This document shows, one piece after another, positions 8,643 through 16,160 of a stretch of 42,761 nucleotides of DNA. The position numbers and the translations under genes were made by a program. The notes below the pieces were generated by a model. That model did not search any database. It saw only the letters and a program-made list of their open reading frames with translations, and was not told the origin of the DNA. The stretch is from contig CAUJIV010000024.1 in NCBI GenBank assembly GCA_963205435.1, positions 1 through 42,761 of the forward strand, written 5' to 3'. Position 1 is the stretch's first letter; each line of letters begins with the position of its first letter. The DNA is from Pseudomonadota bacterium (GTDB lineage Bacteria > Pseudomonadota > Gammaproteobacteria > Burkholderiales > Rhodocyclaceae).

Positions 8643-10405
8643 TGATGGCGCCGCTCGAGCTGGCGCAGCGCCCCGATCCGCGGACATGGCGGGAGGATTA
8701 TCTGTTCTCCATCGCCATCCGGAGCTGGCTGGTGCATCTGGGCGTGGTGATCCTGACTTATGCCATTCTCGTAACAGAACGCCAACCATCCTGGCTGAAT
8801 GCCTGGCTGGCGCTGATGCTGGCGGGCTCGGCCTATCTCGGCCTGCTCAGCCTTAGATACCCGAACCGGCAAGAGCCGGCTCCGGAGCGGGCGCGGCAGT
8901 TTTCCGCCCTCCATTCGATCGTCATAGCCGGCGTCGGCCTGTGCTGGGGCCTGGGTGCAGTCGGCGTGGCGCTCGACCTGCCCGACAGGCTGGGCCTCTA
9001 TGCCATTGTCGTCGGCGGCACGGCGCTGGGCGCGGTCAGCTCGCAGCATGCCTTGTTGCGCTCTTGCCTGCTGGCAGTCTGGATGTCCCTGCCGGGCCTG
9101 GCCCTGGCCTTTGTCCTGTATGCGCCGGACCTGCGCGGCGCCGCCATGGGACTCATGATCCTGCTCTACGGAGCGATGCTGACGACCCTGGCCCGCCGCA
9201 TGCACCGCTTCCTTGCATCGAACGTTGCCCTGCTCGCCGTTCTCGAGGAGAAGGTGGTGGCGCTCGAGGCGGCGCAGCGCGATGCCGATCAGGCCAACGC
9301 GGCCAAGTCGCGCCTGCTGGCCCAGGCCAGCCACGACCTGCGCCAGCCCGTCCATGCCATCGGCCTGCTGGTGGAAAGCCTGCGCCACGACGAGACCGAC
9401 GCCGAGCGCCAGGAAATCATCCGCCGCATCGATCATGCTCTCGGCGGGCTCGGGCGCCTGTTCCAGTCGCTGCTGGATGTCGCCACGCTGGATCTTGGGC
9501 GCATCAAGCCGGCGCCGGCGCCGGTGATGCTCATGCCCCTGCTGGAGGATGCCGCGCGGCAGGTCGAAGAGCTGGCGCGCGAGAACGCTGTCGCCATCCG
9601 GCTGGTGCGGACTTCGCTGTGCGTGCAGGCGGATGCGGATCTGCTGCAGACGATGCTGCAGAATCTTCTCAGCAACGCCGTCAAATACGCGCCAGGCGGC
9701 AGCGTACTGGTCGGCTGCAGGCGCCGGCGAGGCGGCGCCTGCATCGAAATCCACGACAACGGCCTTGGCATTCCGGCTGAATTCCACGAAAAGATCTTCG
9801 AAGAGTTTTTCCGCCTGCAGCCCGGCGGCCGGGGCAAGATCGAAGGACTGGGACTGGGCTTGTCGATCGTGCGCCGCCTGGCCACGCTGATGGACATCGA
9901 GGTGAGTGTGATATCGCAGCCGGACCGCGGCGCGCTGTTCCGCCTGGCGGGCCTGCCCTTGGCGAAGAAGGCTGCGGCGATGGCTCCGGCGAGGCCGCCG
10001 GAGCCGCGCAATCCGCTCGAGGGCTTCAGCGTCATGGTGGTCGACGACGATGCCGCCGTGCGCGAAGGCATGGCGGCGCTCCTGCAACGCTGGGGCTGTC
10101 GCGTCGATGCCCGCTCCGTGCCGCCGGACGAGCCGGCCGAATTCGATCTTCTGATCATCGACCAGATGCTCGGCGGCGAGGCGACCGGTATCGAGGCGGT
10201 CGAGCGGCTGGCAGAAGCGGGGCGGGCCTTCAGCGCGGCGATCATCACCGGCGCCATCGTGCCGGAACTGGAGGACCGGGCCAAGGCGCTCGGCGTGCCG
10301 GTGCTGATGAAGCCGGTGCGGCCGGGGCAGTTGCACTCGCTCCTGCTGACGGCGGACGGCAGGCGCCGCCATCGCGCGCGGCCGGCTCTGGCCGCGGAAG
10401 CCTAA
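8642..10405 (+). CDS. Membrane hybrid histidine kinase with C-terminal receiver domain
   Basis: This protein of about 587 residues has around six hydrophobic segments in its first 190 residues and no periplasmic sensor domain. A coiled-coil linker follows, then a HisKA domain with [12 protein letters not shown] (phospho-acceptor His231), then an HATPase domain with N, G1 and G2 boxes ([28 protein letters not shown]). A receiver domain begins near residue 460 ([12 protein letters not shown]), with the acceptor aspartate near 507 (LLIIDQML). The DLRQP box is typical of kinases paired with LuxR-type regulators. Starts at GTG 8639, ATG 8642 or ATG 8645 are all possible; 8642 is used here. It is convergent with the response regulator, overlapping by four bases, and follows tpsA. 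It may sense a membrane-associated signal and control the secretion pair, which is an inference. Confidence 0.9.
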   Translation: MMAPLELAQRPDPRTWREDYLFSIAIRSWLVHLGVVILTYAILVTERQPSWLNAWLALMLAGSAYLGLLSLRYPNRQEPAPERARQFSALHSIVIAGVGLCWGLGAVGVALDLPDRLGLYAIVVGGTALGAVSSQHALLRSCLLAVWMSLPGLALAFVLYAPDLRGAAMGLMILLYGAMLTTLARRMHRFLASNVALLAVLEEKVVALEAAQRDADQANAAKSRLLAQASHDLRQPVHAIGLLVESLRHDETDAERQEIIRRIDHALGGLGRLFQSLLDVATLDLGRIKPAPAPVMLMPLLEDAARQVEELARENAVAIRLVRTSLCVQADADLLQTMLQNLLSNAVKYAPGGSVLVGCRRRRGGACIEIHDNGLGIPAEFHEKIFEEFFRLQPGGRGKIEGLGLGLSIVRRLATLMDIEVSVISQPDRGALFRLAGLPLAKKAAAMAPARPPEPRNPLEGFSVMVVDDDAAVREGMAALLQRWGCRVDARSVPPDEPAEFDLLIIDQMLGGEATGIEAVERLAEAGRAFSAAIITGAIVPELEDRAKALGVPVLMKPVRPGQLHSLLLTADGRRRHRARPALAAEA

Positions 10406-11016
10406 ACCAGCCCGTGCTCCGCGGCGAGCGCGGCGGCGGCCGAGCGCGAGGTTACGCCGAGGCTGTGCAGGAGGGCCGAGACATGGCTGCGCACCGTGAA
10501 GGGAGAAAGCTTGAGCTCTTGTGCGATTTCCTTGTTGGTCAAGCCGCGGCCGATGAGCCGCAGCACCTCGCGTTGACGGGCCGACAGGCCGCGCAGCGGG
10601 TCGGCCGGTGCGGCGCGGACGAGTTTCGCTGAGTCGAGGACGGCTGCGTTTTCCTCAAAGATCGCACGAATCGCGGCGCTGATGCGCGCTGGCGGCGCGC
10701 TCTTCGGCAGGAAACCGTTGGCGCCGGCGGCCATGACGCCCGCCGCCGTATCCCCATCCTCGAGCATGGAGATGACGAGGATGGCGGAAAGCGGGTGCGC
10801 CTCGCGCAGTTGCTGCACGCTCCTTGCCCCGTCGAAACCGGGGAACAGGAGGTCGAGCAGGAAAAGGGTGACGTAGCCTTCCGCGGCTGCCCGCTGGAGA
10901 TCTTCGGCGCTCTCGACGTCGACGATCTGCGCTTCGGGGCACAGGCGCCGGACGAGGCGGCAGATGCCGTCGCGAAAGACCGGGTGATCGTCGGCAATGA
11001 TGATGCGCTCGTACAT
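10402..11016 (-). CDS. Response regulator, LuxR/FixJ (NarL) family
   Basis: This 204-residue regulator has a receiver domain starting [17 protein letters not shown], with acceptor Asp55 (FLLDLLFPG) and the conserved lysine in FLPKSAPP. A LuxR-type helix-turn-helix occupies about residues 140-204 ([20 protein letters not shown], then [18 protein letters not shown]). The frame is open further upstream, but the ATG at 11016 is chosen because the receiver begins directly there. It is convergent with the hybrid kinase, sharing four bases at the stops, and is the obvious phosphotransfer partner. A palindrome just upstream (11041-11053) might be an autoregulatory site. Its targets are unknown; the neighbouring tpsB-tpsA operon is a candidate. 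Confidence 0.92.
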   Translation of the reverse strand: MYERIIIADDHPVFRDGICRLVRRLCPEAQIVDVESAEDLQRAAAEGYVTLFLLDLLFPGFDGARSVQQLREAHPLSAILVISMLEDGDTAAGVMAAGANGFLPKSAPPARISAAIRAIFEENAAVLDSAKLVRAAPADPLRGLSARQREVLRLIGRGLTNKEIAQELKLSPFTVRSHVSALLHSLGVTSRSAAAALAAEHGLV

Positions 11017-11040
11017 GGCGCGGGGGCGACCGTGTCTAGG

Positions 11041-11053
11041 CCCTATTCTAGGG
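11041..11053. promoter_or_regulatory. Perfect palindrome CCCTA-TTC-TAGGG upstream of the response regulator
   Basis: A 5-base inverted repeat with a 3-base centre ends 25 bases before the regulator's start codon. The symmetry and position suit an operator for autoregulation. It shares only the loose CCTA/TAGG flavour of the palindrome before tpsB, so a common binder is speculative. Confidence 0.3.
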
Positions 11054-11092
11054 AATTGCGCGCGCCTTGACTTGCAAGGGTGGCGCCTTGGC

Positions 11093-11122
11093 AAAGAAAA
11101 GCGCGGACATGGCCGCGCTTCT
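11093..11122 (-). terminator. Intrinsic terminator after 6S RNA
   Basis: Read on the minus strand, AGCGCGG and CCGCGCT form a perfect 7-bp stem with a 6-base loop, followed directly by TTTTCTTTG. It lies a few bases past the 3' end of the 6S RNA, as expected for that gene. Confidence 0.8.
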
Positions 11123-11124
11123 GA

Positions 11125-11305
11125 AGAGGTCCCCCGCCTGTGCCGCTAGGCCGGCATCCTGAACCTAGGGTCCAGAGCGGCCGCCTTCCGGTCACCGCAG
11201 GTGCGTCTGACTGGGAGACGCGCACAAAAGTGACGCTTTGGTCGGCGGCCAATGCCAAGTCATTGGTTCAAGGAATGGTTGGCCTTGGCGAACACCGCAG
11301 GGGAA
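11125..11305 (-). ncRNA. ssrS: 6S RNA
   Basis: 6S RNA binds the sigma-70 RNA polymerase holoenzyme and dampens transcription in stationary phase. On the minus strand the segment starts CCCCTGCGGTGTTCGCC and ends in GCGGCACAGGCGGGG. These two ends pair into the closing stem, as in proteobacterial 6S RNA. The interior has the conserved CCTTGAACCAA and GGTTCAGGATGCCGG blocks that flank the central bubble. The length of about 180 bases is normal. It lies 33 bases after zapA on the same strand, the classic zapA-ssrS arrangement, and an intrinsic terminator follows. The ends are approximate to within about 10 bases. Confidence 0.87.
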
Positions 11306-11338
11306 TTCGGCGGCGTCGGGACGGTGCTGCATGGCTGC

Positions 11339-11653
11339 CTAGAAGAGCTGCTCCTGGCTGGCCATCGCCTCGTCGAGCCGCGCCTGCATTGAGACGATTC
11401 TACCGCGCAAATCCTGCATGTCAAAGCCGCCGGGCAGCTTGACGGAAAGCAGCTCGTGGGCGAGGTTGAGCGCCGTCATGACGGCGAGGCGCTCGCCGGT
11501 GGACTTGGTCCTGGCGGAGATCTCGCGCATCTTGCCGTCCACGAAGGCGACCGCGGCGAGGAGGGACTCGCGCTCGTCCGGCGGGCAGGCGACGCGGTAT
11601 TCGCGGCCCATCAGGACGATGTCGAGCGTGTTGGCTTCCTTGCGGCTGCTCAT
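11339..11653 (-). CDS. zapA: Cell division protein ZapA
   Basis: This 104-residue protein belongs to the ZapA family, which cross-links FtsZ filaments at the division ring. The N-terminal part LDIVLMGREYRVACPPDE matches the family's beta strand and turn. Next come LLAAVAFVDGKMREI and ERLAVMTALNLAHELL. The C-terminal part is a coiled-coil helix (MQARLDEAMASQEQLF). The frame is open upstream to 11788, but the ATG at 11653 is preferred because the upstream extension has no family resemblance and because it overlaps the zapB-like stop as ATGA. The 6S RNA gene follows on the same strand. Confidence 0.93.
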   Translation of the reverse strand: MSSRKEANTLDIVLMGREYRVACPPDERESLLAAVAFVDGKMREISARTKSTGERLAVMTALNLAHELLSVKLPGGFDMQDLRGRIVSMQARLDEAMASQEQLF

Positions 11654-11841
11654 TCGGGAATCTTCTCCATCAGCGCCTCGAGGCGGGCGCAGGCGGTCTC
11701 GATCTTCTCGTTGAGCCGCTTGCGCTCGGCTTCCAGCCCGCCGACCTGTGTGCGCAGCGCCTGATTCTCGGCGCGCAGGCCCTGGCACAGCGCGATGAAT
11801 TGCTCGATGCGTTCCTCGAGCGCGAGGAGATCCCGTTCCAT
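11650..11841 (-). CDS. ZapB-like small coiled-coil protein (TIGR02449-type)
   Basis: This 63-residue protein is almost entirely coiled coil (LLALEERIEQFIALCQGL, then ENQALRTQVGGLEAERKRL), with regular heptad leucines. Small proteins of this kind lie immediately before zapA in many beta- and gammaproteobacteria and are annotated as TIGR02449 or ZapB-like. They are presumed to work with ZapA at the divisome. The stop overlaps the zapA start by four bases, so the two are probably translationally coupled. The ATG at 11841 is preferred over a GTG one codon upstream. The best promoter would put the transcript start at or next to this ATG, so the message may be leaderless. Confidence 0.8.
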   Translation of the reverse strand: MERDLLALEERIEQFIALCQGLRAENQALRTQVGGLEAERKRLNEKIETACARLEALMEKIPE

Positions 11842-11847
11842 CACGGC

Positions 11848-11876
11848 AAAATAGCCAAAATGTAATTACACGTCAA
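11848..11876 (-). promoter_or_regulatory. Sigma-70-like promoter for the zapB-like/zapA/6S unit
   Basis: On the minus strand TTGACG (11871-11876) and TATTTT (11848-11853) are separated by 17 bases, matching 5 of 6 and 4 of 6 consensus positions. The spacer contains the palindrome TGTAATTACA (11861-11870). A start about seven bases downstream falls on the ATG at 11841. A perfect TATAAT also exists further upstream on this strand (11909-11914), but without a recognisable -35 box, so it is a weaker alternative. Confidence 0.5.
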
Positions 11877-11950
11877 GCAATAACCGGGATTTCTCAATGT
11901 TGTTTGTGATTATATCCCACGATTGAGTGGCAATCGGCGGCTTTTGCTCC

Positions 11951-11956
11951 TACAAT
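11951..11956 (+). promoter_or_regulatory. Putative -10 box of the btuB operon
   Basis: TACAAT matches 5 of 6 consensus positions, and transcription would begin near 11963. A TTGAGT lies 22 bases upstream, too far for a normal -35, and the correctly spaced hexamer TGGCAA is poor. The call rests mainly on the -10 and its position just before the leader. Confidence 0.35.
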
Positions 11957-11966
11957 CCGCGCTGCG

Positions 11967-11983
11967 GCGTGACAAATTCACGC
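11967..11983 (+). promoter_or_regulatory. Hairpin at the 5' end of the btuB leader
   Basis: GCGTGA and TCACGC form a perfect 6-bp stem with a 5-base loop. If transcription starts near 11963, this hairpin would be at the very 5' end of the message, ahead of the riboswitch. It could protect the transcript or be an operator at DNA level. Confidence 0.35.
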
Positions 11984-11994
11984 TGCGTCCTGTC

Positions 11995-12175
11995 ATGAGG
12001 TGTCCTGCCGGCCTTCCGCCGGTGGGCTAAACGGGAACGGGGTGCGCAGGCGCTGCCTGCAATGCCCCGGCTGCCCCCGCAACGGTAAGCGAGTGCGGGT
12101 CCGCCACACACAGCCACTGGGCGACGAGCCTGGGAAGGCGGCGGATCAAGACTTGCGAGCCCGGATACCGGCCCC
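11995..12175 (+). promoter_or_regulatory. Cobalamin (B12) riboswitch
   Basis: The leader contains the conserved order of cobalamin riboswitch blocks: GAGGTG at the start, then AAACGGGAA, GGTGCG, and the central CAATGCCCCGGCTGCCCCCG followed by CAACGGTAAGCGAG. Next come AGCCACTGG, CTGGGAAGGCGG, and finally the closing GCGAGCCCGGATACCGGCC. Binding of adenosylcobalamin normally lowers expression of the genes downstream. Here these are the outer-membrane receptor and the ABC importer. The aptamer ends about 185 bases before the btuB start, leaving room for an expression platform. The ends are approximate. Confidence 0.95.
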
Positions 12176-12183
12176 GGACAGAA

Positions 12184-12211
12184 GGCGGCCTCCGCTGATG
12201 CGGAGGCCGTC
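12184..12211 (+). promoter_or_regulatory. GC-rich hairpin after the B12 aptamer, possible expression platform
   Basis: A near-perfect 12-bp stem (one G-U pair) closes a TGAT loop, centred on GGCCTCCGC and GCGGAGGCC. It starts about ten bases past the aptamer. No U tract follows, so it is not a textbook intrinsic terminator. It might act through Rho, through pausing, or by pairing alternatively with the aptamer's 3' side. Confidence 0.45.
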
Positions 12212-12361
12212 GAGTTCGGAATCGCCGCGGGGGTGCGGCAACCGGCTCCGGGCCTGCCATGCGCCAGTCGTCCGTCCGATCCATGCTCCCTCTGCGGCTT
12301 TTCCGCCCATCGACGCCATCGCCGGTCGCGGGGACGCGTGCCGGCACGAAAGGAGCATGCA

Positions 12362-14353
12362 ATGCCATCCACCCCCGTGCGCCGGGCGCTCGCCGCGCTG
12401 GCCCTTTCCCTTTCTCTCACCGCTCCGGGCTTCGCCGCCGACGACGAGAAGGGTGTCGTCGTCGTCACGGCCAGCCGCATCGAGACGCCGGCGCTCGAGC
12501 AGCCGATCGCCATCGAGGTGATCACGGCCGAGCAGATCCGCCAGGGCACCGCCGGCAGCGTCGGCGAAGTGCTGTCCAAGCTGGGCGGCGTGCATAGCCG
12601 CATCAACTTCCTCGGCCTGCCGGACGCGCCTGTCGACCTGCGCGGCTTCGGCATGAGCGGCGACCAGAACACCCTGGTCCTCGTGAACGGGGTGCGGCTG
12701 TCCGAGAACGAGCTGGCCGCGGCGCACCTGTCCTCGATCCCGCTCGACAGCATCGAGCGCATCGAGATCCTGCGTGGGGCGGGCGCCGTGCTCTACGGCG
12801 GCGGCGCCAGCGCCGGCACCATCAACATCATCACCCGCTCGCCCCTGGCGGCGCCGACGGGCGGCAATGCCTCGCTGACGCTGGGCAGCCACGACCTGCG
12901 CGACGCCCGCGCCGGCCTGAACGTCGCCGGCGGCGGCTGGGGCCTGAACCTGCACGCCCAGCACCGCGAGAGCGACAATTACCGCGACAACAACCGCTCG
13001 CTCCAGGACATGGTGAGCGGCGAGTGGCGCTACGCCGGCGGCGCCGGCCAGCTGGCGCTGCGCTTCGGCGCCGACGAGCAGAAGGCGCGCCTGCCCGGCG
13101 CGCGCAGCGAGGCGCAGCTGAAGAGCGACCCGCGCGGCGCGGCGACGCCGAGGGACCACGCCGGCATCCGCAGCGAGCAGGTCGGCCTCTACGGCGAGTA
13201 CCACCTCGGCGAGCTGGTCCTCGCCGCCGACATCGGCCACCGCGTCAAGCGCACCAGCGAGCACTTCGATTACGGCGCGGTCGGCTTCAGCCGCGGCAGC
13301 GCGAAGGCGCGCATCACCTCGGCCTCGCCGCGGCTGAGCTGGAGCGCGACCGTCGCCGGCATGGCCAACCGCCTCACCGCCGGCGTGGACTGGAGCGGCT
13401 GGGTTTACGGTAAGGACACCGAGGCGTCCTTTTTCGGCTTCCCGAGCAACCGCGACGAGAGCGGGCGGCAGACGAATGCCGCCGTGTACTTGCGCGACGA
13501 GCTGGGGCTGGGCGAGACGACGCGGCTCACCTTCGGCCTGCGCCGCGAGCGGGTGGCGCAGCAGCAGGAGGAAAGCCTGACCCCGCTGCCGAAGAGCAGG
13601 ACGACGCGCCGGCTGAGCGCCGGCGAGCTGGCCCTGCAGCAGCAGCTCGGCGGCGGCTGGTCGGCCTACGGCCGCATCGGCCGCAGCTTCCGCGTCGCCA
13701 ACATCGACGAGAACCGCTGCTTCTTCCCGCCCTGCGCGCCGCTGCTCAAGCCGCAGACCTCGAAGGACCGCGAGATCGGCCTGCAGTGGCGCGCCGGCAA
13801 GGCCTCGTTTCGCGCCAGCCTGTTCGACATCCTCCTGAAGGACGAGCTGCACTACAACGCCCTCGCCTTCACCAACATGAACCTCGAGCCGACGCGCCGG
13901 CGCGGCCTCGAGCTGGAAGGCTCGCTGCCCCTGGGCGAAACACTCGAGCTGGGCGCGCGGCTGGCGCGAACCGACGCGCGCTTCCGCGAGGGCAGCTATG
14001 GCGGCATCGACGTCAGCGGCAAGCAGGTGCCGCTGGTGCCACGCCAGCGCGCCGCGCTCTCGCTCGGCTGGCGTGTCGCGCCCGCCACGCGCCTGACGCT
14101 TTACCTCGCCCATGTCGGCCGGCAGCGCTACGACAACGACCAGGCCAACCGCTTCCGCCGCATGCCGGCCTACGGCGTCGCCGACCTCAAGCTGACCCAC
14201 CAGGCCGGCGACTGGCGCCTGGCGGCGGGCATCAACAACCTGTTCGACAAGGCGTATTACAGCTACGGCATCGTGAACGGCGCCCTCACCAGCTTCAACG
14301 CCTATCCGGAGGACCGGCGCAACGCCTACGTCAGCGCCGAGTTCAGGTTCTGA
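12362..14353 (+). CDS. btuB: TonB-dependent outer-membrane cobalamin receptor BtuB
   Basis: This 663-residue protein has a signal peptide (RALAALALSLSLTAPGFA) followed by a TonB box-like VVVVTASRIE. Its plug domain carries LVLVNGVRLSE, IERIEILRGAGAVLYGGGA and INIITRSPL. A 22-strand barrel follows and ends in an aromatic residue (YVSAEFRF), as needed for outer-membrane assembly. The ATG at 12362 is chosen because AGGAG lies at 12351-12355 and the signal peptide starts there; an open frame further upstream runs into the leader. Control by the cobalamin riboswitch and coupling to btuC (TGATG overlap) make corrinoid uptake the clear role. TonB energy would have to come from a system elsewhere in the genome. 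Confidence 0.92.
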   Translation: MPSTPVRRALAALALSLSLTAPGFAADDEKGVVVVTASRIETPALEQPIAIEVITAEQIRQGTAGSVGEVLSKLGGVHSRINFLGLPDAPVDLRGFGMSGDQNTLVLVNGVRLSENELAAAHLSSIPLDSIERIEILRGAGAVLYGGGASAGTINIITRSPLAAPTGGNASLTLGSHDLRDARAGLNVAGGGWGLNLHAQHRESDNYRDNNRSLQDMVSGEWRYAGGAGQLALRFGADEQKARLPGARSEAQLKSDPRGAATPRDHAGIRSEQVGLYGEYHLGELVLAADIGHRVKRTSEHFDYGAVGFSRGSAKARITSASPRLSWSATVAGMANRLTAGVDWSGWVYGKDTEASFFGFPSNRDESGRQTNAAVYLRDELGLGETTRLTFGLRRERVAQQQEESLTPLPKSRTTRRLSAGELALQQQLGGGWSAYGRIGRSFRVANIDENRCFFPPCAPLLKPQTSKDREIGLQWRAGKASFRASLFDILLKDELHYNALAFTNMNLEPTRRRGLELEGSLPLGETLELGARLARTDARFREGSYGGIDVSGKQVPLVPRQRAALSLGWRVAPATRLTLYLAHVGRQRYDNDQANRFRRMPAYGVADLKLTHQAGDWRLAAGINNLFDKAYYSYGIVNGALTSFNAYPEDRRNAYVSAEFRF

Positions 14354-15345
14354 TGCCGAGCCGCCGCCGCGCCCTGCTGGCGATCCTGCTGCTGGCCCTG
14401 GCCGGGCTGGCGAGCATCGCCGTGGCGCTGGCGGCGGGCAGCCTGGCGGCGTCGGCGGCCGACGTCCTCGCCGCCCTCGGCGGCGGCGAGGCGACGATGG
14501 CGGCGGAGGTGGTGCGCGAGCTGCGCCTGCCGCGCGCGTTGGCTGCCTTCGCCTGCGGCGGACTGCTGGCGCTGGCCGGGGCGCTGATGCAGGTGTTGCT
14601 GCGGAACCCGCTGGCCGACCCCTACGTGCTCGGCATCTCCGGCGGCGCGGCGGTCGGCGCCCTCTCGGCCATGCTGGCCGGGCTGCCGCTGCTGCTGGTG
14701 AATGGCGGCGCCTTCGCCGGCGCCTTGGCGGCGACGCTGCTGGTGTTCGGCCTGGCGCGCGGCGACGGCTCATGGACGCAGACGCGGCTGCTGCTCACCG
14801 GCGTCATCGTCGCCGCCGGCTGCGGCGCGGTGGTGGCGCTGATCCTCTCCGTCGCGCCGGACAACCGCCTGCGCGGCATGCTGTTCTGGCTGATGGGCGA
14901 CCTCTCCCACGCCATCACGCCGTGGCCGGCGCTCGTCCTGCTGGCGCTCGGCCTTGCCGTCGCGCTGCCGGCCTCGCGCGACCTCAACCTGTTGGCGCGC
15001 GGCGAACTGGCGGCGCGCGCCCTCGGCGTGCCGGTGCCGCGTCTGCGCCCGCTTATCTACCTGCTGGCGGCGCTGGCGACGGCCACCGCCGTCACCACCA
15101 CCGGCGCGGTCGGCTTCGTCGGCCTCGTCGTGCCGCATCTGGTCAGGCTGGCGATCGGCAACGACCAGCGCGTGCTGCTGCCGGCGGCGGTGCTGGCCGG
15201 CGGCGCGCTGCTGACGCTGGCCGATACGCTGGCGCGCACCATCGTCGCGCCGCAGCAGTTGCCAGTGGGCGTGCTCACGGCGCTGATCGGCGTGCCGGCC
15301 TTCCTCTACCTGCTGGCGCGCAGCCCGCGCGGAGGCGGCGCATGA
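14353..15345 (+). CDS. btuC: Cobalamin ABC transporter permease BtuC (FecCD family)
   Basis: This 330-residue membrane protein has about ten hydrophobic helices and the FecCD-family blocks RLPRALAAFACGGLLALAGA, NPLADPYVLGISGGA and GAVGFVGLVVPHLVRL. It forms the inner-membrane channel of the importer. The sequence alone fits either iron-siderophore or cobalamin transport. The B12 riboswitch upstream and the preceding btuB decide for cobalamin. Its ATG overlaps the btuB stop (TGATG), and its stop overlaps the ATPase start (ATGA), so all three are translationally coupled. Confidence 0.9.
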   Translation: MPSRRRALLAILLLALAGLASIAVALAAGSLAASAADVLAALGGGEATMAAEVVRELRLPRALAAFACGGLLALAGALMQVLLRNPLADPYVLGISGGAAVGALSAMLAGLPLLLVNGGAFAGALAATLLVFGLARGDGSWTQTRLLLTGVIVAAGCGAVVALILSVAPDNRLRGMLFWLMGDLSHAITPWPALVLLALGLAVALPASRDLNLLARGELAARALGVPVPRLRPLIYLLAALATATAVTTTGAVGFVGLVVPHLVRLAIGNDQRVLLPAAVLAGGALLTLADTLARTIVAPQQLPVGVLTALIGVPAFLYLLARSPRGGGA

Positions 15346-16151
15346 CGGCGCCCCTGCTCTCGGCGCGCGACCTCGAGGTCAGCATCGGCAGCGTGCGCGT
15401 CGCCGCCGGCCTGTCCTTCGACCTCGCCGCCGGCGAGCGCCTCGCCGTGCTCGGCCGCAACGGCACCGGCAAGACGACGCTGCTCGCCACGCTGGCCGGG
15501 CTGCGCCCGGCCGAGGCGGGCAGCGTGCGGCTGTGCGGCGGCTCCTACGAGGAGCTTGGCGGACGGCAGGCGGCGCGCCTGCGCGGTCTGCTGCCGCAGC
15601 GCCATCACGACGCCTTCCAGTCCACCGTGCTGGAGACGGCGCTGACCGGCCGCCATCCGCACCTCGGCCGCTGGCAATGGGAGGGCGGCGAGGACGAGCG
15701 CATCGCGCGCGAGGCGCTGGCGGCGGTGGATCTCGCCGGCCTCGGCGGCCGCGAGGTGCACACCCTGTCCGGCGGCGAGCGCCAGCGCCTGGCCATCGCC
15801 GCCCTGCTGGCGCAGCGGCCGCGGCTCTACCTGCTCGACGAGCCGCTCGCCCACCTCGATCTCAACCACCAGGTCGCCGTGCTCGAGCTGTTCTCGCGCC
15901 TGGCGCGCGAGGCCGGCGCCGGCGTCGTCATGGTGCTGCACGACATCAACCTCGCCCTGCGCCACGCCGACCGCGCCCTGCTGCTGTTCGGCGAGGGCCG
16001 CGCGCTGGAGGGGCCGGCGCCGGAAGTGCTTGGCGCCGAATCGTTGTCGCGCCTCTACGGCCATCCGCTGCGCGAGCTGCGCGACGGCGAGGCGCGCTTC
16101 ATCATTCCCGTCGACGGCGCCGCCGCGCCGGCGCCGCCCGCGCGCCGCTGA
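15342..16151 (+). CDS. btuD: Cobalamin ABC transporter ATPase BtuD
   Basis: This 269-residue ATPase has all the functional motifs of an ABC protein. These are Walker A GRNGTGKTTL (about residues 35-44), the Q-loop LLPQRHH, the signature LSGGERQRLAIA, Walker B LYLLDEPLAHLDL and the switch histidine VMVLHDINLAL. It powers the BtuC permease on the cytoplasmic side. The start overlaps the btuC stop by four bases. The C-terminal PVDGAAAPAPPARR tail is low in complexity and not conserved. The operon seems to end here, since the next gene converges from the other strand. Confidence 0.9.
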   Translation: MTAPLLSARDLEVSIGSVRVAAGLSFDLAAGERLAVLGRNGTGKTTLLATLAGLRPAEAGSVRLCGGSYEELGGRQAARLRGLLPQRHHDAFQSTVLETALTGRHPHLGRWQWEGGEDERIAREALAAVDLAGLGGREVHTLSGGERQRLAIAALLAQRPRLYLLDEPLAHLDLNHQVAVLELFSRLAREAGAGVVMVLHDINLALRHADRALLLFGEGRALEGPAPEVLGAESLSRLYGHPLRELRDGEARFIIPVDGAAAPAPPARR

Positions 16152-16160
16152 CGCGGCCGC

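Larger units (their letters stand above)
11877..11994. other. AT-rich divergent intergenic region before the B12 leader
   Basis: Between the zapB-like gene and the riboswitch core lies unusually AT-rich sequence with promoter-like elements for both directions. A TATAAT lies on the minus strand at 11909-11914 and a TACAAT on the plus strand at 11951-11956. No gene is seen. Confidence 0.5.

Noticed and set aside
12184-12211. Intrinsic terminator of the B12 riboswitch
   Set aside because: The hairpin is not followed by a U tract, so it is listed as a possible expression platform only.
12233-12361. N-terminal extension of BtuB into the leader
   Set aside because: The signal peptide and ribosome site point to the ATG at 12362. 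The upstream codons are leader sequence.
14353-16151. An iron-siderophore (FecCD) transporter
   Set aside because: The family alone would allow it, but the cobalamin riboswitch and the coupled btuB make cobalamin the better call.
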